Positions 15,650 to 24,502 of a stretch of 45,463 bases of DNA are shown here, piece by piece. A program made the position numbers and the translations under genes. The notes beneath the pieces were generated by a model, which had not been told where the DNA came from, did no database searches, and saw nothing but the letters and a program-made list of their open reading frames with translations. The stretch's first letter is position 1. Each line of letters begins with the position of its first letter. The stretch comes from Klebsiella terrigena (GTDB taxonomy: Bacteria; Pseudomonadota; Gammaproteobacteria; Enterobacterales; Enterobacteriaceae): positions 1 through 45,463 of the forward strand of contig NZ_BJNO01000031.1 in the NCBI RefSeq assembly GCF_006539725.1, in the 5' to 3' direction.

Positions 15650-17208
15650 GCACCGCTCAGGCGTTGTCCGCCCCGCAGGGTCTGTCGATGCCGATGGCTA
15701 AGAAGATCTTCGCTTTCGCCAGCATGTGCGTGGGGATGTTTATCGCGCTTATCGATATCCAGATCGTGTCTGCCTCGCTGCGGGATATCGGCGGCGGCCT
15801 GTCGGCGGGCGACGATGAAACCGTCTGGGTACAAACCAGCTACCTGATCGCCGAGATCATTATTATCCCGCTTTCCGGCTGGCTGGCACGGGTCATGTCG
15901 ACGCGCTGGCTGTTTGCTGCTTCCGCGGCGGGCTTCACGCTGATGAGCCTGCTGTGTGGCTGGGCGTGGAACATCCAGAGTATGATCGCCTTCCGTGCCC
16001 TGCAGGGACTGGCTGGCGGGTCGATGATCCCGTTGGTTTTCACCACCGCCTTCACCTTTTTCCAGGGCAAACAGCGGGTCATTGCCGCCGCGACGATCGG
16101 CGGACTGGCCTCCCTGGCCCCCACGCTTGGCCCAACGGTGGGCGGCTGGATCACCGAAAACTTCAGCTGGCACTGGCTGTTTTTTATCAACGTTATTCCG
16201 GGGATTTACATCGCGGTTGCCGTACCGCTGCTGGTGAAAGTGGATACCGCCGACTTCTCGCTGCTGCGCGGTGCAGACTACCTCAGTATTCTGCTGCTGG
16301 CGCTATCGCTCGGCTGCCTGGAATATACCCTGGAAGAAGGCCCGCGCTGGGGCTGGTTTGACGACGCGACTTTGACGATGACCGCCTGGGTCGCCCTGCT
16401 GTGCGGCGTGGCGTTTATTATCCGCACCCTGCGCCATCCGCAGCCGGTCATGGATCTCCGGGCCCTGCAGGACCGAACCTTCAGCCTCGGCTGCTATTTC
16501 TCGTTTATGGCCGGCGTCGGCATCTTCGCCACCATCTATTTAACCCCGCTGTACCTCGGCAGCGTGCGCGGTTTCAGCGCGCTGGAGATTGGCCTGGCGG
16601 TATTTTCCACCGGCCTGTTCCAGGTCATGTCGATCCCGTTTTATTCGTGGCTCGCCAACCGCGTCGATCTGCGCTGGCTGCTTATGGCCGGGCTGATCGG
16701 CTTTGCGATTTCGATGTACAGCTTTGTCCCGATAACCCACGACTGGGGTGCGGACCAGCTGCTGCTACCACAGGCTTTTCGCGGACTGGCGCAGCAGTTT
16801 GCCGTCGCGCCTACCGTGACCCTGACGCTGGGCAGCCTGCCTCCCGCGCGCCTTAAGCTGGCCTCCGGGCTGTTTAATTTAATGCGCAACCTCGGCGGCG
16901 CCATCGGCATCGCCCTGTGCGGAACGGTGCTTAACGACAGGACCAATTTGCATTACAGCCGCCTGGCGGATCGTCTGAATAACGCCAACCTGGCCATGAG
17001 CGATTTTGTTCAGCGCAGCGCGGCAAACTTTGTCACTCAGGGGATCTCGCCGGATGCCGCTCATACGGCGGCGCTGAAGAATCTTTCCGCTCTGACGCTG
17101 CGGGAGGCGCGAACACAGGCATTTTCCGATGCTTTTTACCTCATCATGATCGGTTTTTTGATTGCCGCGCTGCTGGTTCCATTGATGAAAAAGCCGCCGG
17201 CACACTGA
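15646..17208 (+). CDS. EmrB-like DHA2 major-facilitator drug exporter
   Basis: A 520-aa protein with about 14 transmembrane segments, the number expected of the DHA2 (EmrB/QacA) drug:H+ antiporters. MFIALIDIQIVSASLRDIGG in TM1 is the family's D-x-x-I/V-V-N-V-A-like motif C region, and LFFINVIPGI closes the first half. The pair with the EmrA-like subunit makes a tripartite exporter with TolC. In E. coli the homologous EmrAB exports hydrophobic compounds, including the FabF inhibitor thiolactomycin, which fits the fabF-type gene 19 bases downstream. Confidence 0.92.
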   Translation: MSTAQALSAPQGLSMPMAKKIFAFASMCVGMFIALIDIQIVSASLRDIGGGLSAGDDETVWVQTSYLIAEIIIIPLSGWLARVMSTRWLFAASAAGFTLMSLLCGWAWNIQSMIAFRALQGLAGGSMIPLVFTTAFTFFQGKQRVIAAATIGGLASLAPTLGPTVGGWITENFSWHWLFFINVIPGIYIAVAVPLLVKVDTADFSLLRGADYLSILLLALSLGCLEYTLEEGPRWGWFDDATLTMTAWVALLCGVAFIIRTLRHPQPVMDLRALQDRTFSLGCYFSFMAGVGIFATIYLTPLYLGSVRGFSALEIGLAVFSTGLFQVMSIPFYSWLANRVDLRWLLMAGLIGFAISMYSFVPITHDWGADQLLLPQAFRGLAQQFAVAPTVTLTLGSLPPARLKLASGLFNLMRNLGGAIGIALCGTVLNDRTNLHYSRLADRLNNANLAMSDFVQRSAANFVTQGISPDAAHTAALKNLSALTLREARTQAFSDAFYLIMIGFLIAALLVPLMKKPPAH

Positions 17209-17227
17209 TATTACAGGAGAGTTTATT

Positions 17228-18502
17228 ATGGGCGTTTCAGCTAAACGCATTGTCGTGACCGGGATGGGGATTGTTAGCCCTCTGGGCTGCGGCGTACAGC
17301 ACGTCTGGCAGTCACTGCTGGCAGGGAAGTCAGGTATTACAAAGCTTAGCGAGCAAATGGTCGAAGATATTCCCTGCAAAGTGGCCGGACAGGTTCCGTC
17401 CATTGAATGCGATCCGTTGCACGGCTTCGATCCGCTGGCAACCATCCCGGCCAAGGAGCGCAAAAAGATGGATCGCTTTATCGAGTTTGCGCTGGTCGCC
17501 GCGCGTGAAGCGCTGACGCAGGCCGGGTGGTCGCCTGCATCAGCGGCAGAACAAGATCGCACCGCAACGGTCATCGCCACCGGGATCGGCGGGTTCAGCG
17601 AAATCGCCAATGCGGTACATACGACGGATGAGCGCGGGCCGCGTCGCCTGTCTCCGTTCACTATCCCCTCTTTTCTTGCCAACCTGGCCGCCGGGCATGT
17701 GTCTATCGCCCACGGTTTCCGTGGCCCCATCGGCGCGCCGGTAACCGCCTGCGCGGCAGGCGCTCAGGCCATTGGTGATGCTGCACGGATGATCCGCAGC
17801 GGCGAGGCGGATATCGCCCTCTGCGGCGGCGCAGAAGCAGCGATTCATCGCGTTAGCCTTGCCGGATTTGCCGCAGCAAGGGCGCTCTCCAGCGCATCCA
17901 ATGACCAGCCGGAAGCGGCTTCCCGCCCCTTTGACCGCGACCGCGATGGTTTTGTGATGGGAGAAGGCGCCGGGCTAATCGTGATTGAGTCGCTGGAGCA
18001 CGCGCTGGCGCGCGGTGCCACGCCGCTGGCAGAGCTGGTCGGCTACGGCACCAGCGCAGATGCCTATCACCTGACCGCTGGCCCGGAAGACGGTAACGGC
18101 GCGCGTCGGGCCATGGAAACTGCCATTCGTCAGGCGGGGGTCACAGCAGAGGAGATTGACCATATCAACGCCCACGCCACCTCGACTCAGGTAGGCGACA
18201 AAGGCGAACTGGCGGCGATTAAAAACCTGTTTGGCACGCATCCCGTCGCCGTTACGTCGACGAAATCAGCAACCGGCCATCTGTTAGGCGCGGCCGGCGG
18301 GATTGAGGCCATCTTTACCATTCAGGCGTTGCGTGACCAGATGGTGCCGCCGACGTTGAACCTGCATCACCCCGATGAAGACGCGGAAGGCCTGAACCTG
18401 GTGGCGCTGGCGGCCCGCCCGCAGAAGATGCGTTATGCGCTGTCGAACGGTTTTGGCTTTGGCGGCGTCAACGCCAGCCTGCTGCTGAAACGCTGGGAAT
18501 AA
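17228..18502 (+). CDS. 3-oxoacyl-ACP synthase II (FabF-type), probable resistant target copy
   Basis: A 424-aa beta-ketoacyl-ACP synthase II. The active site is complete: nucleophile C175 in VTACAAGAQ, H316 in NAHATS, K346 and H351 in KSATGH, and the C-terminal GFGFGG loop that gates acyl binding. The enzyme condenses malonyl-ACP with acyl-ACP in fatty-acid elongation. AGGAGAG lies nine bases before the start, and the gene is co-oriented with the HxlR-EmrAB genes instead of lying in the fab cluster, so it is almost certainly a second copy. A spare FabF beside a pump is the classical arrangement for self-protection from FabF inhibitors; a role in a biosynthetic cluster is unlikely as no other synthase genes are near. 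Confidence 0.92.
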   Translation: MGVSAKRIVVTGMGIVSPLGCGVQHVWQSLLAGKSGITKLSEQMVEDIPCKVAGQVPSIECDPLHGFDPLATIPAKERKKMDRFIEFALVAAREALTQAGWSPASAAEQDRTATVIATGIGGFSEIANAVHTTDERGPRRLSPFTIPSFLANLAAGHVSIAHGFRGPIGAPVTACAAGAQAIGDAARMIRSGEADIALCGGAEAAIHRVSLAGFAAARALSSASNDQPEAASRPFDRDRDGFVMGEGAGLIVIESLEHALARGATPLAELVGYGTSADAYHLTAGPEDGNGARRAMETAIRQAGVTAEEIDHINAHATSTQVGDKGELAAIKNLFGTHPVAVTSTKSATGHLLGAAGGIEAIFTIQALRDQMVPPTLNLHHPDEDAEGLNLVALAARPQKMRYALSNGFGFGGVNASLLLKRWE

Positions 18503-18742
18503 TTGTTCAGTTCCCCCTCTGGCAAAGGCCGGCGGGGGACTTCCGCCGGAGCAAAACGCGCATTGATACTTACGGCTTAATTTTGCTTGTTGATAATTAC
18601 GTTTTCCCTGCGTCCAGATGCGGCATAACCCATCGTTTTCATCGCGGCTCCAGTTGTGGATTAATCTTCCTGTACTTCAGCGGCCAGATGCACAGCCAGG
18701 TGAGCCAGAGCCTGCTGCACCGGGCGTGGCGCTGAACGGTCT

Positions 18743-19045
18743 TTACAGAGCAAAGCCGAAGTGAGAGCCGTCAGGCAGCTCCACATCAAGACGCAGTTTA
18801 CCGCCTGCCGCCTCAACGTAACGCTTAAGGGTGGAGAGTTTCAAATCGCGCCCCTGCTTTTCCATGCTGGCGACGGTAGGCTGCCGGATGCCCAGGGCCT
18901 GCGCCATTTCTACCTGCGTTTTCTGCACCTTTTCACGCAGTTCGGCAAGATGGATGTTGAGCAGGATGTCCGTCGCCATCGCCTGCGCGTCGGCCACCAC
19001 CTCCGGTTTCTCATCCGCAAGAAGCTGTTCGAGCGTTCTGCCCAT
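18743..19045 (-). CDS. HigA-like XRE-family antitoxin
   Basis: A 100-aa protein. The C-terminal two thirds is an XRE helix-turn-helix (VQKTQVEMAQALGIRQPTVA, then LKLSTLKRYVEAAGGKLRLD). AGGAG (minus strand, 19053-19057) lies seven bases before the ATG at 19045. It follows the toxin gene by four bases, toxin first, as in HigBA pairs. It should bind the toxin and repress the shared promoter. Confidence 0.9.
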   Translation of the reverse strand: MGRTLEQLLADEKPEVVADAQAMATDILLNIHLAELREKVQKTQVEMAQALGIRQPTVASMEKQGRDLKLSTLKRYVEAAGGKLRLDVELPDGSHFGFAL

Positions 19046-19049
19046 TGCA

Positions 19050-19403
19050 TTACTCCTTATCATCTAACGTATTCAAATAATCTGTGAATTCCCGGTCGGC
19101 AATTGGGATCGTCTGCTCGTAGAAGCGTTTTTCATTACCGACCTTGTGACCCGCGCAGAGCAGGATGCCGGCCCGGCATGGGTCGAAGGCGAAAAACACC
19201 CGGATGGGATCGCCCCGGCTCTGAACACGCAGCTCTTTCATGTTGCCGTAGCATGAGCCTTTGAGCGTATCGGCATAAGGTCTGGACAAGCCCGGCCCTC
19301 TTTCCCGCAGAACCAGCAGCAATGCCAGTACACATGCCCGATCGGTTGCGCAAAGCGCACTAAACCAGCCGTCAAACCGATCCGTCGTCTTAATTATCCA
19401 CAC
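19050..19403 (-). CDS. HigB-like (RelE/Gp49 family) toxin
   Basis: A 117-aa RelE-superfamily toxin of the phage Gp49/HigB group: GLSRPYADTLKG, NMKELRVQSRGDPIRVFFAF and LLCAGHKVGNEKRFYEQ are the characteristic central strand and lysine/arginine-rich catalytic region. Such toxins cleave ribosome-bound mRNA. The start is GTG (19401-19403) with AGGAGG four bases upstream. The neighbouring XRE gene is its antitoxin. Assignment to family is firm; activity is untested. Confidence 0.9.
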   Translation of the reverse strand: MWIIKTTDRFDGWFSALCATDRACVLALLLVLRERGPGLSRPYADTLKGSCYGNMKELRVQSRGDPIRVFFAFDPCRAGILLCAGHKVGNEKRFYEQTIPIADREFTDYLNTLDDKE

Positions 19404-19417
19404 GGGACCTCCTCACA

Positions 19418-19437
19418 ATATAGATCGCAAACTATAT
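19418..19437. promoter_or_regulatory. Inverted repeat upstream of higBA-type pair
   Basis: ATATAG (19418-19423) and CTATAT (19432-19437) are perfect 6-bp arms eight bases apart, just upstream of the toxin ribosome site. They are placed where the XRE antitoxin would repress its own operon and overlap a possible -10 box. Confidence 0.5.
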
Positions 19438-19605
19438 AGATGCAAAACAATAGTGAAGATAATGACGCCTGGCCGGACGCAACGCATACCTTTTTGCCAG
19501 CAAAAGGAAGGCATATTCCAGTCATTGATTGAATAAGATGAAAACCGATCGTCGCCTTGCGACGCGGGCCGCATAAGCATGTTTGCCAGCGGGGAGGATA
19601 CCCGC

Positions 19606-19668
19606 TCTGATTGAGAAGGGAGCGACCGAGCGGCCAGATCTGATTAAGAAGGGGGCGACCGGACGGCC
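19606..19668 (+). repeat. Two imperfect 30-base tandem repeats
   Basis: 19606-19635 and 19639-19668 match at 26 of 30 positions (TCTGATT-AGAAGGG-GCGACCG core). The second copy is also part of a hairpin, AAGGGGGC (19649-19656) with GCCCCCTT (19670-19677), that could end minus-strand transcription of the ATPase gene, though no U-tract follows. The rest of the 312-base gap 19404-19715 holds only the toxin-antitoxin promoter. Confidence 0.5.
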
Positions 19669-19715
19669 TGCCCCCTTAAGTTGAAAGGTGCGTTTTTAAC
19701 CTTGCTCGCCGCCCG

Positions 19716-22403
19716 TCAGGACGTACGCCATTTCCGGGTTAACGGTTTTTCGATTTCGACAATCAGGAACATCACAAATCCGATGATGAAGGTGATCACC
19801 CAGTAGCGGAACGGCAGCGCGGCGGTACCAAACAGCATCTGCATAAACGGCGCGTAGATGATCAGCAGCTGCAGCACCAGCAGAACGCCGCTGACGATCC
19901 AGATGCCTCTGTTGGCCAGTAATCCTTTGCTCAGAGAGAAACCGTCGGCAACGCGACAGTTGAGCATATAGAACCACTGGGCGGTGACCAGCGTTTGCAG
20001 CAGGACGGTACGAATGAACTCCGGCGAGTAGCCGCGCGGCTGGAGCCAGGCTTCCAGTACAAAAGCGCTCACGGCGATCATCGAGCCGACGAAAATGACC
20101 CTCCAGATAGCGAAACCGTCCATAACGTGCAGCTTAGGATCGCGCGGCGGACGCTTCATGATATTCTTTTCGCCGGCCTCAAACGCCAGGCCAAACGACA
20201 GCGTGGCCGAGGTCGCCATGTTCATCCACAGGATCAGCACCGGAGTCAGCGGAATTAAATTCCCCGCCAGCAGGGCAATAATAATCAACAGCCCCTGCGC
20301 CAGGTTAGTCGGCATAATAAAGAGGATGGTTTTCTTCAGGTTATCATACACCCGCCGCCCTTCCCTGACCGCGCTGGCGATGGTGGCGAAGTTATCATCG
20401 GTAAGCACCATATCGGCCGCTTCCTTGGTCACTTCGGTACCCTTGATGCCCATGGCGATCCCAACGTCGGCCTGCTTCAGCGCCGGCGCATCGTTCACCC
20501 CGTCGCCGGTCATCCCGACCACCTCTTTTTTACTCTGCAGCGCCTGCACCAGGCGGAACTTATCCTCCGGGCTGGTACGCGCAAAAATATCAAACTTCTG
20601 CGCGGCTTCGCTGAGCTGCTGGTCGTCCATTACCTCAAGCTCGCGCCCGGTAATGGCCGTGCCGGCGTTGCCGATGCCCAGCATTTGTCCAATACTCATC
20701 GCCGTTTGCGGGTGATCGCCGGTGATCATCTTCACGCGGATCCCCGCCTGCAGGCAGTCGCCGATCGCCGTAATGGCTTCCGGACGCGGCGGATCCATCA
20801 TCCCGGCAATACCGAGGAGAATGACCCCCTCCTGCAAATCCTGGTGGGTCAGCTCGGTCTGACCGCTGGCCGCAGGCTTCCACGCCGCCGCCACCATGCG
20901 CAGCCCTTCCCGTGCGTACTCTTCAATTTTTGCCTCCCAGTACGGCTGATCGAGCGGCTGCAGGCCGCTATCGGTCTGCTGCTGCTGGCAGAGCCGGAAC
21001 AGCACGTCCGGGGCGCCGGTAATTAAGATCATCTCCTCGTCGCCGATGCGGTAGAGCGTCGACATATACTTATACTGCGAGTCGAAAGGAATTTTGCTCC
21101 GCAGCTCGGTCGCCACCGCCGGCAGCGCGACCTTCGCCGCCAGCACCTTCAGCGCCCCTTCCGTCGGGCCGCCGGTAATTTTCCATAATCCGCTTTCATC
21201 CTTGATAAGCTGGCTGTCGTTACATAAATCAATGGTCCGCAGATAGCGCTCGAGCAGCGTGCCCGGCGCCACCACCACCGGCCCGGAATCATCTACCGGA
21301 TGGATATTACCGATCGGCTCATAGCTATCCCCTTCGACCCGATAAATGGTGTCCGCGGTAATGACGGCTTTGACCGTCATCTCGTTCATGGTCAGCGTCC
21401 CGGTTTTATCCGAGCAAATCACCGTCATCGCACCCAGGGTCTCAACGGTCGGCAGCTTGCGGATAATCGCCTTCTGCCGGGCCATGGTCTGCACGCCCAG
21501 AGAGAGAATAATCGAGATGATCGCCGGCAGCCCTTCCGGCACCGACGCCACCGCGAGGCTAATCAGCGAGAGCATCAGCTCCGAAACCGGCATATCGCGG
21601 AACAGCAGGCTGAAGACAAACAGCGCGGCCATCATCACCAGAATGATGATAAAAATGGCTTTCCCGAGCTTGTCCATCTGCACCAGCAGCGGCGTGCGGT
21701 GCTTTTCAATGTCCGCCATCATCTGGTTGATATGGCCCAGCTCGGTATCACCGCCGGTCGCCACCACCAGGCCTTTACCGCCGCCGGAGCTCACCGTGGT
21801 CCCCGAGAACAGCAGGTTGGTGCGGTCGCCGAGAGGAAGCTCGCCGCTCAGCGCCTCGGTGCTTTTCTCAACCACCGTTGATTCACCGGTGAGAATCGCC
21901 TCCTCCACGCGCAGGTTGTGGGCTTCGATAACCCGCAGGTCGGCAGGAATACGGTCGCCCGCGCGGATCACCACAATATCGCCCGGCACCAGCGCGGTGG
22001 TCGGAATCGTTTCATGGTTCCCCTGGCGGATCACCACCGCTTCGCTGGACAGCATATTGCGAATGCTCTGCAGCGATTTTTCGGCGTTACTTTCCTGAAT
22101 ATGGCCAATCAGGGCATTGATCACCGCGACGCCCAGAATCACCAGGGTATCGACCCAGTGGCCCATGACTGCGGTCAGCAGCGCCGCCGCCAGCAGGACG
22201 TAAATCAGAACATCGTTGAAGTGGGCCAGGAAGCGCAGCCAGGCGGGTTTGCCCGGCTTTTGCGGTAACGCGTTCTCGCCGAATTTCTGGAGTCGCGATG
22301 CCGCTTCCGCGCTGCTAATCCCCTCGGGGGAGCTGTTGGTGCTGGACAGGGTTTCATCGACGGAGAGCTTGTAGAACGGGCCGCCCGGTTTGTCTGTACT
22401 CAT
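19716..22403 (-). CDS. P2-type cation-transporting ATPase (calcium-pump-like)
   Basis: An 895-aa P-type ATPase of the SERCA/PMR1/PacL branch. Motifs in order: LTGES (actuator), ASVPEGLP in TM4 (the cation site of P2A-type pumps), CSDKTGTLTMNEM (phosphorylated Asp), MITGDHP and GMTGDGVNDAPALKQADVGI (hinge). About ten transmembrane segments are expected, the last six in the C-terminal third. GGAGA lies upstream of the start. It follows the UspG-like gene by 50 bases on the same strand, so the two are probably one stress-linked unit. Ca2+ is the usual ion of PEGLP pumps; Na+ or Mn2+ are possible. Confidence 0.92.
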   Translation of the reverse strand: MSTDKPGGPFYKLSVDETLSSTNSSPEGISSAEAASRLQKFGENALPQKPGKPAWLRFLAHFNDVLIYVLLAAALLTAVMGHWVDTLVILGVAVINALIGHIQESNAEKSLQSIRNMLSSEAVVIRQGNHETIPTTALVPGDIVVIRAGDRIPADLRVIEAHNLRVEEAILTGESTVVEKSTEALSGELPLGDRTNLLFSGTTVSSGGGKGLVVATGGDTELGHINQMMADIEKHRTPLLVQMDKLGKAIFIIILVMMAALFVFSLLFRDMPVSELMLSLISLAVASVPEGLPAIISIILSLGVQTMARQKAIIRKLPTVETLGAMTVICSDKTGTLTMNEMTVKAVITADTIYRVEGDSYEPIGNIHPVDDSGPVVVAPGTLLERYLRTIDLCNDSQLIKDESGLWKITGGPTEGALKVLAAKVALPAVATELRSKIPFDSQYKYMSTLYRIGDEEMILITGAPDVLFRLCQQQQTDSGLQPLDQPYWEAKIEEYAREGLRMVAAAWKPAASGQTELTHQDLQEGVILLGIAGMMDPPRPEAITAIGDCLQAGIRVKMITGDHPQTAMSIGQMLGIGNAGTAITGRELEVMDDQQLSEAAQKFDIFARTSPEDKFRLVQALQSKKEVVGMTGDGVNDAPALKQADVGIAMGIKGTEVTKEAADMVLTDDNFATIASAVREGRRVYDNLKKTILFIMPTNLAQGLLIIIALLAGNLIPLTPVLILWMNMATSATLSFGLAFEAGEKNIMKRPPRDPKLHVMDGFAIWRVIFVGSMIAVSAFVLEAWLQPRGYSPEFIRTVLLQTLVTAQWFYMLNCRVADGFSLSKGLLANRGIWIVSGVLLVLQLLIIYAPFMQMLFGTAALPFRYWVITFIIGFVMFLIVEIEKPLTRKWRTS

Positions 22404-22453
22404 AGTTATCTCCTCACTCCTGTAACGGAAATCAGAACAGCATCAGGCCGCCC

Positions 22454-22885
22454 TTAACGCACAACAAAAACCGGAACGTGAGCATAACGAACGATACTGG
22501 CCGCCTCGGAACCCAGCAAATGGGTCTGAATATTGGGGTTGCGCGAGCCAATAATTACCACATCCGCCTGCAGCTCGTCGGCCAGCTTCGTCACTTCGTC
22601 ACGAACGTTGCCGCTGCGAACGTGAATCTCAACGTCACCTTCCGTCAGTCCCGACTTTTTGACGAGCTCAGCAAGTTTTTCCTGAGAGTTTTTAACAAGA
22701 TAGTCTTCCATTTTTCGCGCATCGGAAATAAATCCCCGCGTCAGCGCCGGGGAAAAGAGAGGATTTACGTGCACCAGGTGAATTTTCCCGGCAGAGCTTT
22801 GTGCGAGGAACTGAGCGTGGGATAGCGCTTTGTCGGCAAGGCCGATTTCAAAGACATCAACCGGGACCAGAATATTTTTATACAT
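22454..22885 (-). CDS. Universal stress protein, UspG-like
   Basis: A 143-aa single-domain Usp. MYKNILVPVDVFE at the N-terminus and VVIIGSRNPNIQTHLLGSEA near the C-terminus closely match E. coli UspG (GSRNPSISTHLLGSNA). I start at the ATG at 22885 because AAGGA lies eight bases upstream; the longer open frame to 23074 is spurious. It is the first gene of a probable two-gene unit with the P-type ATPase. Confidence 0.92.
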   Translation of the reverse strand: MYKNILVPVDVFEIGLADKALSHAQFLAQSSAGKIHLVHVNPLFSPALTRGFISDARKMEDYLVKNSQEKLAELVKKSGLTEGDVEIHVRSGNVRDEVTKLADELQADVVIIGSRNPNIQTHLLGSEAASIVRYAHVPVFVVR

Positions 22886-23249
22886 ACAGACAATCCTTTT
22901 ATTACCAATAGAATAGATCGCAAATATCTCCCAACGAGACGCGTTGAGGAAAATCTCAGGAACGAAAGCGGGCACAGAAGTCGGTATGATTAAACGTAGC
23001 ACAGGACTGTTAACATTTTTAAGCCACCAATTAATATATTGAAAAATATCACGGAGATAGCCGCCCTCAGACAATTCATCTGCAAACCACCCTAAACCGT
23101 CGACATAAGGGCAATTTTTACTCTTTTTAACATTTCCGCTTTTCTGCGACTATGCTCATTATCAGGAGCTCTGGAGCTTCTGAAAACCACTCAAGAATTA
23201 GGTAGATAAGACTTTACTTACTCTATAACCAGTACTATTAGGAGGAACG
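22886..23249. other. Divergent intergenic region, uspG-like / small peptide
   Basis: About 360 bases between outward-facing genes, A+T-rich in the middle (around 23008-23052). It must hold the promoters of the stress unit (minus strand) and of the 36-aa peptide (plus strand). I could not single out a confident -35/-10 pair or operator. Confidence 0.4.
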
Positions 23250-23360
23250 ATGTTTGGCTATAGCCTGTTTCGCCTGAGCCTGTTTATTGCCCTGGCAATA
23301 ATTGCCTGTACGGCTACAGGATTATTCACCTATGTCGTCGTCTCTGCCCTGGCTGAATAA
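23250..23360 (+). CDS. 36-aa single-pass membrane peptide
   Basis: A 36-codon gene with an excellent ribosome site (AGGAGG six bases before the ATG). The product starts MFGYSLFRLSLFIALAIIAC, a charged N-terminus then a hydrophobic helix, and ends VVVSALAE. One transmembrane segment is clear. Small enterobacterial membrane proteins of this kind often modulate a larger membrane protein; the neighbouring RND pump operon begins 57 bases downstream on the same strand. No family recognised. It is short enough to be missed by automated gene callers. Confidence 0.65.
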   Translation: MFGYSLFRLSLFIALAIIACTATGLFTYVVVSALAE

Positions 23361-23416
23361 GTTCGACGTTTGTCACTAACATTTAAAATAAATCTTTTAG
23401 CTCTGAGGGGAATACA

Positions 23417-24502
23417 GTGAACCGTTATTTTTCTCTCATTCCTGTTGTTATTTTAATAACAACAGCTTGCGACCAGAAAGCGCCGCAGGTTACGCCGCTG
23501 CCGCGGATGGTGAAAGCCGCTGAGGTGGCCGCGGTGGGTGATTCACAGCAGCGTATTTTCCCCGCGCGCATCGAGTCCGGGGACTCCACGGAACTCTCCT
23601 TTAAACGCGGCGGCCAGGTTGAATCGCTCGACGTTCGCCAGGGGGCGAACATTACGCAAGGGCAGGTCCTCGCCCGGCTCAACGCGCGCGAAGCCCAGCA
23701 GCGCGTCAATGAACGACAAACCGCCGCCACGCTTGCGCAGCGGCAGTTCGATCGCTTCCAGACCCTCGCCGGCCGTCAGGCTATTTCAAAAGCGGAAATG
23801 GACGTTCAGCGCGCCAGCCGCGACTCGGCCAACGCCGCGCTGAAAATTGCCCGTGAAGAGCTCGGCCAGATGACGCTCAACGCGCCCTTTAGCGGGGTAG
23901 CGGCCAGCGTGCCGGTGCGCAATCATCAGGTCGTCGCCGCCGGGCAAACCGTGGTGACCCTGACGCGCACCGATCTGCTCGACGTGGTCTTTAGCATCCC
24001 GGAAAACCTCTTTAGCGCCTTTGATATTCGCAACGCCCAGTATCGCCCGATCGTCAGAATCAACTCCCTTCCGGACCGCCAGTTCACCGCGCAGTACAAA
24101 GAGCATTCCGGCAGCAGCGACAATAGCAGCCTCACCTGGCAGGTGATCCTGACCATGCCGCGCCCGGCCGATTTCCCAACGGTCGGCGGCGTTAGCGGAA
24201 CCGTGACGATAAACCTGGCAAACCTCCCCGCCAACGCTGGCCGCGAGGCGCTGGTGGTGCCGGTTGAGGCGGTCTTCAATCCCGATAATCATCAGCGCAA
24301 CGAGCCACACGTGTGGGTGATTAAAGGCGATGGCGAGCAGCTGCATCTTGAGGATCGCAAAGTGAGCGTCGGGCAGGTGACAACTCAGGGGGTCGTCATT
24401 ACCGACGGGCTCAGCGCCGGCGAGCGCGTAGTGGCCGCTGGCGTAAGCGAACTGCATGCGCAGCAGCCGGTTCGAATCTGGACGCGTGAACGAGGCCTTT
24501 AA
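23417..24502 (+). CDS. RND efflux periplasmic adaptor lipoprotein
   Basis: A 361-aa membrane-fusion protein of the AcrA/MexA class. It has a lipoprotein signal (MNRYFSLIPVVILITTAC, Cys 18), a barrel-sandwich half-motif LSFKRGGQVESLDVRQGANI, a helical hairpin (about 95-150) and LNAPFSGVAASVPVRNHQVV completing the lipoyl domain. The start is GTG at 23417 with GAGGGG upstream. Its stop overlaps the pump start (TAATG). It links the RND pump to an outer-membrane channel, which is not encoded here, so TolC is the likely partner. Confidence 0.92.
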   Translation: MNRYFSLIPVVILITTACDQKAPQVTPLPRMVKAAEVAAVGDSQQRIFPARIESGDSTELSFKRGGQVESLDVRQGANITQGQVLARLNAREAQQRVNERQTAATLAQRQFDRFQTLAGRQAISKAEMDVQRASRDSANAALKIAREELGQMTLNAPFSGVAASVPVRNHQVVAAGQTVVTLTRTDLLDVVFSIPENLFSAFDIRNAQYRPIVRINSLPDRQFTAQYKEHSGSSDNSSLTWQVILTMPRPADFPTVGGVSGTVTINLANLPANAGREALVVPVEAVFNPDNHQRNEPHVWVIKGDGEQLHLEDRKVSVGQVTTQGVVITDGLSAGERVVAAGVSELHAQQPVRIWTRERGL

